This document shows positions 11,028 to 21,129 of a stretch of DNA of 64,000 bases, piece after piece. The stretch's first letter is position 1; each line of letters begins with the position of its first letter. Source of the DNA: Atherix ibis. Lineage: Eukaryota; Arthropoda; Insecta; Diptera; Athericidae. Location of the stretch: assembly GCA_958298945.1 (NCBI GenBank), contig OY282605.1, forward strand, positions 121,206,267 to 121,270,266, in the 5' to 3' direction. The notes under the pieces are model-generated. The model did no database searches. It saw only the letters and a list, made by a program, of their open reading frames with translations, and had not been told where the DNA came from. The translations under genes and the position numbers were made by a program.

Positions 11028-11979
11028 ATGGCTAGACGTCCTGAGCATTCAGCTCCTCCTGAAATTGTAATAAATAAACATATTTTATAATAATTAATTA
11101 ATTAATTTAGACTATATCATTTGGTTTTTAGTTTTACAATGAAGATGAAGCGAAAAAATACTCAAACAAGTAAGAAATTGTTTTGATTATACATAATTTA
11201 CTATGGATTTGATTATGTATAATTTTAGTACGCGTATTATTGAAATCCAGATGCAAATGGCTGAGCGTGCCCTGGAATTATTATCTCTTCCAGAAGACGA
11301 GTCTTGTATGATACTCGATATAGGATGCGGCTCAGGTCTATCAGGAACTTCTCTTGATGAAGCTGAACATATGTGGATTGGTGTGGATATTTCAAAACAC
11401 ATGTTAGATGTAGCTAAAGATAGGGAAGTGGAGGGAGACTTATTGCTGGGCGACATGGGTCAGGGATTGCCTTTCACTGCTGGTGCTTTCGATGGTGCTA
11501 TTTCGATATCTGCACTGCAATGGCTTTGCAACGCTGATAAAAAATCACACAATCCCCAAAAGAGACTGTATAAATTTTTCAGTTCATTGTTCGCATGCCT
11601 TACACGTTCTGCAAGAGCTGTTTTTCAATTTTATCCTGAAAATTCCGCCCAAATCGAATTAGTAACTTCTCAAGCGATGAAATCAGGATTTTATGGTGGT
11701 TTGGTTGTAGACTATCCAAATTCTACGAAAGCGAAAAAATACTTTTTGGTATTGATGACTGGTGGTATGACACAGTTACCAAAAGCATTGGGCGATGAAG
11801 GTGAAGAAAAACGAGTAGATTATGTGAAGAAGCGGGAAATGATAAAGGCAGCCAGAGGGAAGCCATTGAAAAAGTCGCGTGACTGGATTTTACAGAAAAA
11901 GGAACGAAGGAGAAGACAAGGCAAGGAGACACGAACGGATACAAAATATACTGGTCGGAAAAGAACTGAACGATTTTAG
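11028..11979 (+). CDS. Bud23: BUD23 18S rRNA (guanine-N7) methyltransferase
   Basis: BUD23 (WBSCR22 in humans) uses S-adenosylmethionine to make m7G in helix 43 of 18S rRNA and helps export the 40S precursor, acting with TRMT112. Three exons, 11028-11066, 11132-11169 and 11229-11979, join in phase to 275 residues, the usual length. It opens [20 protein letters not shown] as the family does. The SAM-binding motif I is [10 protein letters not shown] at residues 54-63, followed by [26 protein letters not shown] and '[11 protein letters not shown]'. The C-terminus is strongly basic ([21 protein letters not shown]), the typical nucleolar tail. The downstream ATG at 11203 is inside intron 2 and is not the start. 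It is convergent with the DNAJC30-like gene, 168 bp apart. Confidence 0.97.
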
Positions 11980-12004
11980 ACAATTTAGAAATTATTTAAT
12001 AGTC

Positions 12005-12010
12005 AATAAA
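12005..12010 (+). terminator. Poly(A) signal AATAAA for Bud23
   Basis: A canonical AATAAA 26 bases after the BUD23 stop, inside the short spacer before the convergent DNAJC30-like gene. Confidence 0.6.
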
Positions 12011-12147
12011 TTAAGTATTTTTGAAAGAAAATTATTTGTTTAAAAAAAATAATATATTGAATTTGCAATGGTGCATAACAGAAGAAATTATAATACAACA
12101 ATTTTACTACTTAGCAACTAAGATCAGGTTAGAGCTTCGGCTTTAAG

Positions 12148-12864
12148 CTATCTTTTGGATTTTTTGCTGCGGTCTGAATGGTCTGTTGCTTCTTCAATCG
12201 ATATAACAACGAAAGCTATGCAGCAGAATAATATCGTAATGAGTGCTAGATCAGCTTTGAATGAGTGAGCGTTTTCGGCCTCTTTTCTAATGTTATTGTC
12301 TTGTTTTTTCTTTGCTGCCTGTCGGCGATCAAATGCCATGCCATAATGTGCCCTAGACCATTCGTCGAAGTCATAAATGGGCGTCCGTCCAGACGAATGA
12401 GGAACTTTCGATTTCTTCATATGAGCTTTGTAGAATTTCGTTTGCGGGTCGTCGGGGACTTTTTCCTCTTCAGCCTCATCGTTCGCATACTCCGGTCCTA
12501 TCGTATGCAAAATACCTGCAACAAACGAGCAATTCCCAATTACAAAATCTTTCGAACACCAAAGTTAAGCACCTTTATCGTACAATCTTCGTAGTTTAAA
12601 ATTGCCTAGTACTTCGTATGCAGTTGCTATGTCTCGGAATTTTTGCGAAGCTGTTTCGCTTCCTTTATTCTTGTCCGGATGGTATAGCTTCGAGAGTTTG
12701 TAGTAAGCTGCCTTGATGTCATTTTGTGTTGCCGCTGGGGTTACACCCAGTGTATCATAGTGGTTGGCATTGAATATAAAACTACGTGAAATATTCCTTT
12801 TTGGAATAGCACACAGACAAGTCATATTCCTCAATATATTCGTGATCGTCCATTTCGTTAACAT
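12148..12864 (-). CDS. Dnajc30: DNAJC30-like mitochondrial J-protein
   Basis: Two exons, 12864-12573 and 12515-12148, with a 57-bp GT-AG intron, join at a split glycine codon to give 219 residues (human DNAJC30 is 226). The first 30 residues are rich in arginine, lysine and serine without acidic residues, as in a mitochondrial presequence. The J domain begins HYDTLGV at residue 35, has the Hsp70-activating HPD at 62-64 and ends AYEVLGNFKLRRLYDKG. A spacer with a Trp-containing DFDEWSRAHYG motif follows, then one membrane helix at about residues 187-205 near a charged C-terminus. This layout is that of DNAJC30, an inner-membrane protein linked to ATP synthase and complex I upkeep. Another mitochondrial DnaJ is possible but fits less well. 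Its neighbours are BUD23 (tail-to-tail) and ISCA2 (head-to-head). Confidence 0.88.
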
Positions 12865-13485
12865 CTCAAAATAAAACTTTTCCTAAATTAAAAACACTAC
12901 AAACACTCTCGAAATACTGTACATTTGTTACGAATTTACAAAATTCACTCAATCATTTTTCTTAAAGTTTTAAAAAAGGAAATTTTGTCCGATTTATTGT
13001 GATCATCACGTAACGAAGCAATCTGACCTTAACGTAGAAAAACTTCAAAACTGACAGCTTAGAGGCCATTGCATATAAACTGCATTGTGTACAGTCAGAA
13101 GTGAAATTTGACTAGGAAAGAGTAAATAAACTACATACAAAATGTTATTTCCCTGATCTTACTTGAATATAATTTATCGTAAATTCAGTTCATTGATATT
13201 ATAAATTAAAGTAAATACAAAAGCTGTGCCATCATTTTAAGTTTGACAAATAAAAATTTGCACTATCAAAATTTGTTTTGCAGTGGAAGAACTCCACTTA
13301 TTTTATTCTTATGAGAATTTTAGTCTCCTTATTCAATAGCATAACAAATGTCATAACGTTTATCGATCAGCTGATTACTATTTGTATATTACGAGAAAGT
13401 TTTATAATTTTTAATTATCGAAATTACGTGCTAATATATTAAAGTTAATATTTGTAATGTATTTATTATTATAAATCAAAGAGAA
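12865..13485. promoter_or_regulatory. Shared divergent promoter region, Dnajc30/Isca2
   Basis: This 621-bp spacer separates the two divergent start codons of two nuclear genes for mitochondrial proteins. It holds a DRE-like/E-box pair at 13361-13373. No other feature stands out. Confidence 0.45.
13361..13373 (+). promoter_or_regulatory. DRE-like TATCGAT fused to E-box CAGCTG
   Basis: TATCGAT matches seven of eight bases of the fly core-promoter DRE (TATCGATA) and runs directly into CAGCTG, the E-box-like core motif. Both are typical of TATA-less housekeeping promoters in Drosophila. The pair lies about 115-125 bp before the ISCA2 start codon. Confidence 0.4.
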
Positions 13486-14189
13486 ATGAATCAAATGGCG
13501 AATATTTTACGGCGTGTCACACCGTTATATACAAAAAAGTATGATTGGAATTATTTTATCAATTGTTTATGTTGAAATCGATTTTGTTTCTATTCGAACG
13601 CTTGTCCTTCCCAAGTTTATCCACACATTGAGTAAAATTTGGAAATGTCTTTTCGATTGCATTTCTCAATATTTTTTTTATGTTAAATAACATATTTATG
13701 TGAATTTTTTATTTATAATTGAAGTTTTTTTTAACCATTTTTTTGTGTGGTTAATTTGCGTAGTTTTTAAATAATAATCCTTTTTACAGTCGATTAATTA
13801 TCCGGCACTTGAGCAATGAGCCTAATGCTAAAATGATCGAAACAACACCAGCTGTAAAGGGACAGGAAGTAAAATTGAGTGACACCTGCATGAAGCATTT
13901 GGAAAATATATGCACGGAAGGCTCCTTTTTACGTGTGACTGTTGAAGGTGGCGGATGTTCTGGTTTTCAGTACAAATTTGAATTGGACAATAAACTAAAC
14001 GAAGACGACATAACATTTGGCAAAGAGAATGCAAAAGTGGTTATCGACACAGTATCGTTAGAATACTGTACAGGTGCAACTGTAGATTATCACTCGGAAC
14101 TAATTAAGTCCGGGTTTCGCATGTTAGCCAATCCCAAAGCGGAACAGGGCTGTTCATGTGGCGCTTCGTTTGCATTAAAACTGGACTGA
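13486..14189 (+). CDS. Isca2: ISCA2 mitochondrial iron-sulfur cluster assembly protein
   Basis: An A-type scaffold/carrier that, with ISCA1 and IBA57, matures [4Fe-4S] proteins in mitochondria. Exon 1 (13486-13538) and exon 2 (13790-14189) join at a split asparagine codon to give 150 residues (human 154). The start chosen is the first ATG, giving MNQMANILRRVTPLYTKN, an arginine-rich, acid-free mitochondrial presequence continuing to IIRHLS. The HesB/IscA fold follows, with the three cluster-binding cysteines C74 (in VEGGGCSGFQY), C139 and C141 (in EQGCSCGASF). The second exon alone has an open frame beginning at a TTG (13809) that is merely inside the exon. The 'SGFQYKFELD' and CSCGASFALK wording favours ISCA2 over ISCA1. 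Confidence 0.95.
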
Positions 14190-14310
14190 ATAATTTGCTT
14201 CAATATGTTTTTAGTGTTATTTAGAAAATTGTTATATAATTTAGTGTTTATTTTAGCAAAAATATTAAAAATCAAAACGAAAATAGAAACAAAAAAATTC
14301 TTAACGGGAA

Positions 14311-14316
14311 AATAAA
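14311..14316 (+). terminator. Poly(A) signal AATAAA for Isca2
   Basis: AATAAA about 120 bases past the ISCA2 stop. The convergent PPP1R21-like gene ends at 14518, so both messages terminate within a 328-bp AT-rich spacer, which also holds TTTATT (AATAAA on the minus strand) at about 14342. Confidence 0.5.
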
Positions 14317-14517
14317 AATCATTTTCGAACATTAATATATATTTATTTATACAATAAATACACATATAAAGTTTTATTCTTACTTTTGAAAAAGAAAACA
14401 AAGATTTATCAAATTAAATTTTTCACAATGTCTATAAATCTGTTTTTTTTTTTTTTTTTTTAAATAATTTTTATAAATAATTTCTTTAAATATTTTAATT
14501 AGTTTATATTATTTTTT

Positions 14518-16566
14518 CTATTTTGCCGTTGCTAGCATATCGCTTAAACTTATTACTTGTTCACTTAAAGCGTTTATTTGTTCACCGTAATTTTTTCGTA
14601 TTGTTATCTTGAAAATGACAAAAAAAAAAAAATAATGAAATTTCCATAATTGAATATTTTTTTTTATGTAAATTACCATTTCTTCTTCTAAATTTTCGAC
14701 TGTTTGTGAACACTCTTTACACTGTTCTTCTTTGTGATTCAAGTCTTTCAATAAATTTTCTAATCTATTTTGTAAGTTTTCACACTAAAATTAATAAATA
14801 AATTTCTTGTTTTTCTATTAGGAAATTTTTTTAAATATACCAAAAGATATGAGAAATGAATTTTTGAAAATTTTACCTCATTCAAATATGACGCAACTCT
14901 TGATTCCGCCATGCATTTATCTCGTAAAAGATCTTCAAACTTTTTATTAAAATGATTGTATAATAATTGCTCCTTCGTCGTCGAATCGCTGGGTCTGAAA
15001 AATTAAAATAAAACTTAATTTTGAAAAAAAAAAAAAAAATTGTATTATTTGGCATTTATGAGAACATACAAACTATTATCGTTAGTTGAACTTGATGATG
15101 GTCCATTATGAAGTTTTTCTTTACATTTTTCATAAGGAAGATCATTAATTTTCAATATCTCATATTGTGTTCGCCAATGGAATACTTCTTTTTCTAAAAA
15201 TGCAATTTTATCTTCACTTGACGATGAATTTGTATGAAGGGGAGTATTATCACTGCCAGATACGCTTAATGCGTCTTCACTACCAATCTGAAATAATAGA
15301 AAATTTTAATTAACAATAAATTACAAAAGGAAAATGGAATAATTTATAAATGATGTTGAAAAAACAGTTTGTTGTCTTCCGTTTTTTCTCTCTCCATTAT
15401 TGTATGTAACTCTTCTCATTCTTACCATACTAGCAGCTTCGACTAGTTTTGTTTCTAATTCAGAATTTTTAGCTGTTAATATCTCAACATCTCGACGCAG
15501 TTTTCTTTCAGTTTCTGTATGTTCGGCAAGTCGTTTGGCCATTTGAGATTCGAGCTCTTTAATTCGATTATTACACAATTGAATTTCCCTTTCTTTATCA
15601 TCGATCTGTTTGTATTTGAATATTTTATTAATAACTAATAGAAAATATAAGAGAAGAAAATTTATCTGCTCAATTACCAACGAAGTTAATTGGGCGTTTT
15701 CGAAAATTTTCTTTTGTAACTCTTCCGTTAATAGTGAATCTGATGCCAAATCAATGGTTGGGTTCTGTTTCACTTTGCCAGCTTTTTGTCCTTTATTCAA
15801 TTTTTTAACTTCTTTTTCAATATCATCTTGTAACGAAGCCACTCTGTGCTCTAATTGCTTATTTCTGAAACCTAAACTATCCACTTCCTGTTCAGCACGT
15901 CTCAAAGATGTCTCCTTTTGTCTAAGCGTTTCGCGCAGACCAGAATTTTTACTTTGTTCATCCAGTACAGCTCGTTTTAAAACGCTTGCCTGCGCTCTTA
16001 GCTAAAATTAAAAATAATATTCAATTTCATTACAAAAATAAAATATTTTAAAAAAATATCTTTAAAGTGATTATTATATATGTTTGTGCAAAATTGTTTA
16101 TGAAAAAACGGACTAAAATTTATCTCTGGATTGGAAATTTGACTTTTAGGGGACGTAGTGAAGATAAGCTCGGTAATGTGTGGCTCTAATCGTACTAATG
16201 AGATGATAATTATTTCGTTTTCAAACAAAAGCGAACAAACAAAAAAGGAGGATCGCTTAGTAATACAATAATTACAGAATATCTGATTTGGCTACTTTCT
16301 TTTTAATATATGAAAACATTTTATTTAGTACATATTTGCTTTTTGAGCGATTGTATTTTTTTTTTTAATGGCAATACACACACGTCGATTGTGCGTAAAA
16401 CTCGATTGTTTTCTTATTTTCTGTATTGATAAAATTATCCACTTTGAAGGGGAGAAAAATTAACTAAACAACAAATCGGAATGAATGGAAATTTTCTGAT
16501 TATAAATACCTTAGAGTATTCAGTCGCTAATTTTTGATACTTTGAATCCAGGTTGTTTGGTTCCAT
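14518..16566 (-). CDS. Ppp1r21: Short PPP1R21-like (KLRAQ) coiled-coil protein
   Basis: PPP1R21 is an endosomal coiled-coil protein, subunit Fy-2 of the FERRY complex that links mRNA to Rab5 early endosomes in mammals. Seven exons join in phase to 364 residues: 16566-16510, 16001-15678, 15605-15426, 15287-15070, 14994-14877, 14784-14677 and 14607-14518. The N-terminus MEPNNLDSKYQKLATEYSK plus LRAQ across the first splice gives the hallmark KLRAQ motif (residues 19-23), then 'EVDSLGFRNKQLEHRVASLQDD' and LQKKIFENAQL as in the human protein. The C-terminal exons match the end of PPP1R21 (FLEKEVFHWRTQYE, a YNHF...LLRDKCMAESRV segment, and a final EQVISLSDMLATAK). The central globular part, about 400 residues in human (780 in all), is absent: exon 3 and exon 4 are only 138 bp apart. 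No membrane segment or signal peptide is seen. Confidence 0.85.
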
Positions 16567-17762
16567 TATTTGGAATTATTTATTTTACTACACGATTTGG
16601 TAATGCTTCAAAGTTGAAACTTTTTATCACAAACAATATATCCGTTTATCCATTGCCACCAAGAGATAATAAATTTACTTTAGAAATAAATCACAGGAAG
16701 TTATAATTTCATATTAATTTTTGACAGTTCGATTACACTTCAAACCGATGGTTGTGTTGTTTTTCTTTTTTCTTTCGGTGTCTCTTCGGTGGTTTTGCAT
16801 TCTCTTGTTCAGCTGTCAACACAACAGTGCGATGTTCGAATTGTCCAATTGCGAAAAGAGGCGTACAAATCGAAGTGCACATTTTGTATACACTGTTAAA
16901 AAATAATTCCTACATACATACCAGATCAAATTAAATTCAGCTAATAAGTTTCTTTTTTTTTTAAAAAATATCAATATTTTGTTATAATTTTAGTAGGCGA
17001 TTGTAATTTTTTCTTTAAAGATATTACTTTTTTTTTAAATAATTATTTCCTAATTTTTAAATATAAAAATCAAAAACTGTTAATATTAAAATCGATGATT
17101 AATATGATACATGAATCACTACCCTTCTACACTCTTTTCGACATCCGGTAACGTAAATACTCATTTCAGGAATGGGGATTTTCGAGTTGACCGTCAACAC
17201 AGTTTGCAGCCCCACATATGTCCTTTCTACTTGAAGGAATTTTATGTTTGCTCATTAGTCATTCTTGTGTAGACCGATGTGCAGTACTTGTTGGTGTATT
17301 TTGCTTCATATCCTTTCAGATCGAAATGAACATATTTCCACGAACACATATATTCAGGAGAACCAAGTAACCAGTTTGTACCCGTATCGTATAAAATCGC
17401 CTGAAGGCACATCCTAATGCGATTCTGTTGGCATATGAAAAGTACCCCTTTTTTATAAGATTTCCCAAAATATAGTAAATTTCTTTCAAATAAATAGTTT
17501 TGATAGATTCTATACAATTTATTTAAATTTTACAGTTATTCTTTTTTAATTCGATATGAATTTTATTTTCAAAGTTATCAATCAATATTGATTTACATAA
17601 CAGTCATAGATTCTGTTTCTCATATGAAAGTAAATAATTTCCAAGAGAAACGAAGTAGAACCCACTAAAAACCCCCTCCTCTTCCGGTTTGATATTTTAA
17701 AAACCACATTGGCACCGATTTTACATCACTTCAAGGTTGGCTCTTTCTGTCTTTAGCTCTTT
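16567..17762. other. Intergenic stretch upstream of Ppp1r21
   Basis: The first 150 bases should hold the PPP1R21 promoter but show no clear core motif. The rest is mixed. A 91-codon minus-strand frame at 17242-17517 has unusually balanced composition but no motif I recognise; it is discussed as a finding and not called as a gene. Confidence 0.4.
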
Positions 17763-19805
17763 TTATATTCTTACCTCCAGTTTTTTTTGTCGCACGCTTT
17801 GTATAAAAGCCGTAAACACTTTCCCACTTGGCATGACTCCATTAATGTTTTCTGGTGTAATCGGGCCCACTTTAGCTATCCAGCACCACCTGCCTTTTCG
17901 CTGTCCATCTGTTACACTGAAAGACCATATGACACGCGTCGTCTTCAGTGCTATCTCCATAAGGACATTCTGGGTTCCCAGTTTTACCCATCCGGAATAA
18001 GTACTTATGGAAGTATTCATGTCCAGTAATAAACTGTGTCAGGTAATAATTCCCGTCCACATGTCCTCGATCTTACCGTATAAAGAGTATGGTTTGGGTG
18101 GTGGACATGATGAGCTTTCGTTTTCTAGGCGAAGATCAACCTACGAGGTCTGTGTTTGTCAAAAATTATTTATTTATTTATGAATCTCTATTTTGTCCTC
18201 TTCAAAGTAATCCCCACCAGATATTATACGAGTACACTTGTGCCAACGTTTTCTCCAATCCTCGAAGCACTTCAAAAAATCATTTTTTGTGATCTTATTC
18301 AGCTCCTCCTTCGATGCCGTCTTTATCTCTTCAATCGTAGCGTAGCGTCGTCCTTTCATGGGCGCACTTTAGTTTCGGGAATAAGAAAAAGTCACAGGGG
18401 GGCAGATCTGGGGAATACGATGGCTGCGGTATTATTAGTGTATTGTTTTTGGCCAAAAATGGGGAAAGCCAATTTTTGTTTCTTCCACAAAAATTTTTTT
18501 GCATATAATTTGCATGTAATATTCCTTATTGACCTTTCTACCCTGTGGTAAGAACTCATAATGCACCACGCCCCTGCAATAGAAGAAAACTGTAAGCAAA
18601 ACCTTCACATTCGCCCGAACTTGGCGCGCTTTTTTCGGTCTTGGCTCGTGCGGACGCTTCCATTGGGATGATTTAGCTTTGGTTTCACGTCATAACCATA
18701 AGCCCATGATTCGTTACCAGTTATGACCCTCTGGAGCAAATTTGGGTCGTCGCAGACAGAGTCCAATAGCTCGTTAGCAAAGTTAATGCGATGCTGTTTT
18801 TGGTCGAAATTGAGCAAAAATCGAAGACGAGCCAAAACACGTGCAAGCAAATCAGCTGTCAAAAATTAACTGATCATTCAAATGGCCGAACTTGTCGGCA
18901 TAAGTGAGACATGACGCCACAAAAAATCAAATATCGAATAAACGTAACCCGCGGAAATTCAAAATTCGCGTTACGTTTTGAACAGACCTCGTACATTGGT
19001 CATGAGCCTGCTGAGCGCCATTTTCTTGTTTGGCAGCTTTCTCAGTGGCAGCTTTGATTTGCGTCCAGTATGTAATCGTAGTGTCCAATCACACTCCAAG
19101 GTATTTGATCGCTGGCTGAGTTGGAATTATCTCCTCTCCCATTAGAAACTCCATTACTAGAGGTATTCGCCTTTTGGTGCGCAAAACAATCTCGGTTTTA
19201 TCAGCTGCTACAATAGATTTAATCCATGCGTTCTTAGCCACGCGATAGTCCCCCGCATGGCTTGGTTGAGCTTCCTTTGGGTCTCCTCAACATTTCGAGC
19301 GGCTATGACCACGGCAATGTCGTCGGCGTATCCATCAAGAAAGAAGGTATCGTCCGACATATCCGTTCTTAGAATACCGTCGTACAATCATATTCCACAG
19401 GTCCGGTCATAGTATAGAATCCTGTGCTGCACCCGGGGTGACTCTTTTTCGGACGTGTCATACAAAAGCTCCCCGGTCACTAAAACAACTTTTTATTATT
19501 TGCAGCAGATACTCTGGCACCCTGAAGAAAATGTTTAATGCGTTTTTTATGTCCTGCGTTACAAGCACTACGATTGGCGTCGAGAAGAGATACCAATGCG
19601 CGGCGGCGTGGACTGCATTTAGCACTTGTTCAATGGCTCCCCTACTGTAGATCATCCTGTGCTGAAGCCATAGCGCCGATCCGACAAATAACCAGCTTCA
19701 GTAGTTTTTCCATCAGTTTGCCGGCTGTATCTACCATATAGAGCGGCGTGACATGATGTGGGAGCGCCTGGTTCGCCTTAACCTTTGGTGATGACTTAGG
19801 AAGGG
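17763..19805 (-). mobile_element. R1/Jockey-type LINE fragment, split by a mariner
   Basis: Two minus-strand pieces belong together: 19805-18992 and 18143-17763, interrupted by the mariner at 18144-18991. The upstream piece encodes part of a reverse transcriptase, including GYADDIAVVIAARNVEETQR with the catalytic YADD box at 19319-19330, and later TKRRIPLVMEFLMGEE. The downstream piece encodes GNYYLTQFITGHEYFHKYLF and a CPYG...EDDACHMVFQCNRW zinc-knuckle-like C-terminus (C-x2-type cysteines plus H and C) typical of R1/Jockey-clade LINEs. Frames are broken and the 5' part (endonuclease) is missing. No poly(A) tail or target-site duplication was identified. Confidence 0.8.
18144..18991 (-). mobile_element. 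Long-TIR mariner inserted in the LINE
   Basis: The 848-bp element is flanked by TA at 18142-18143 and 18992-18993. Its transposase end reads on the minus strand, from 'RVITGNESWAYGYDVKPKLN' (first catalytic region, D changed to N) to the tail 'DFLKCFEDWRKRWHKC'. Several internal deletions and frameshifts remove the HDNAPAH region. It shares family with 2280-3609, 40089-40995 and 62148-62760. The TIR outer bases are CGAGGTCTG and CAGACCTCG. Confidence 0.88.
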
Positions 19806-19807
19806 TA

Positions 19808-21127
19808 CCAGGTGTATAAGCTTAAATCCGCTGTTTTTTAGTCAAAAAAACATGTTTTTTCATAGAAAGCAAAAACAAATTTATTCAAAATACTTTCCCT
19901 CGCTAGCTACATTTTATGGATACCACGGCAATTTATGGATACCACGCCAAAAAAATTCCTTCTCTTTCGAGGTAAACCCCTTATCAAACCATTTTCGGAC
20001 GTCTTCGTAAGAATCGAAGTGCTGCTTAGCGAGCGTGTGGCCCATCGACGAAAACAGGTGGTAATCGGAAGCGGCCAGGTCTGGTGAATAAGCGGGGTGG
20101 GGTAGCACCTTCCAGTTGAGTATCTCCAAGTAGTTTCGGACCATTTTTGACGTGTGCAATGGTGCGTTGTCGTGGAAGAAAATCAGCTTGTCATGTCTTT
20201 GTTGATAATCCTACATTTTTTCACGCAGAGCATTGTGCAATTTGATCAGTTGTTGGTGGTAGCGGTGAGCATTGACAGTTTCACCAGGTTTTAATATCTC
20301 ATAATAGACGATACCGTGCTGATCCCACCAAACGCACAGCATCGTCTTCCGTCAGAAGCGATTTGGTCTTGCGGAAGATGTTGATGGTTGGCCGGGATTA
20401 ACCCACGATTTCTTGAGTTATGGATTCTCGAAATATATCTACTTTTCATCGCCTGTCACAATCCGATGCAGGAACGACTTTCTGTTTTGTCTGGCGAGCA
20501 AAATTTCGCATGTGGTTTGACGTCGCTCCATCTGCCTATCGTTCAATTCATGCGGCACCTATTTTCCGATCTTTTCAATCTTCCCCATGACACGCAGACG
20601 CATGGAAATGACTGTTTGAGTAACACACAATTGCTTAATTTGCGATTGGGTATCGTCTTCGTCCAAAAGAGCTTGCAATTGATGGTCCTCGACCTTCCTA
20701 GGCCGATTTTCACGGTTCTTGTCCCACTTTTTGTGGACAAGAACCGTGAAACAATTGGTTTCGTCGGTTCAAAATTGCCACCTTTGAACCGACGAAACCA
20801 ATCTCGGCACGTTGTTTCCGATAAAGCACTGTCACCATAGGCCTCCATAAGCATTCAATGGGATTCGGTAGCCTATACTATTTTTTTTTGGCATAAAACT
20901 AGACATGATTACCAAAGGAGAAGCTCAGAAAAACAGAGCTTCCCGCATATGCTATTTTTATGGCACAAAAATAGACATGATTACCAAAGGAAAAATCTGT
21001 GTTGTTGTACGAAATTGCTGATTAATGTTGACAGATGTCAAAAAAAAGTATGGCGTACCCATGGTAGCTTAATACGCTCACTCACGTCATCTATGACCAA
21101 ACAGCGGATTTAAGCTTATACACCTAG
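19808..21127 (-). mobile_element. Mos1-like mariner, minus strand, frameshifted
   Basis: 1320 bp between TA at 19806-19807 and 21128-21129, with CCAGGTGTATAAG and CTTATACACCTAG termini. On the minus strand it reads the same transposase as 5477-6760, for example LMEAYGDSALSETTCRDWFR near 20790-20850 and PAYSPDLAASDYHLFSSMGH near 20030-20100, but in several frames. It is longer than the intact form mainly because of an inverted duplication at about 20705-20800. Dead. Confidence 0.9.
20705..20800. repeat. Two adjacent inverted duplications inside a mariner
   Basis: Hairpin A pairs TTTTCACGGTTCTTGTCCCAC (20707 on) with GTGGACAAGAACCGTGAAAC; hairpin B pairs GGTTTCGTCGGTTCAAA with TTTGAACCGACGAAACC across a 9-base loop. 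The related copies have only one arm of each, so the extra arms were added by copying the opposite strand. Confidence 0.85.
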
Positions 21128-21129
21128 TA

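Noticed and set aside
11203..11979. BUD23 starting at the ATG at 11203
   Set aside because: That ATG lies in intron 2. Two short upstream exons (11028-11066, 11132-11169) restore the conserved N-terminus and join in phase.
12148..12510. A separate gene for the 120-residue frame
   Set aside because: It has no ATG at its start and joins in phase to the J-domain exon at 12573-12864.
13809..14189. A separate small protein starting at TTG 13809
   Set aside because: It is the second exon of ISCA2. A first exon with an ATG and mitochondrial presequence precedes it with matching splice sites.
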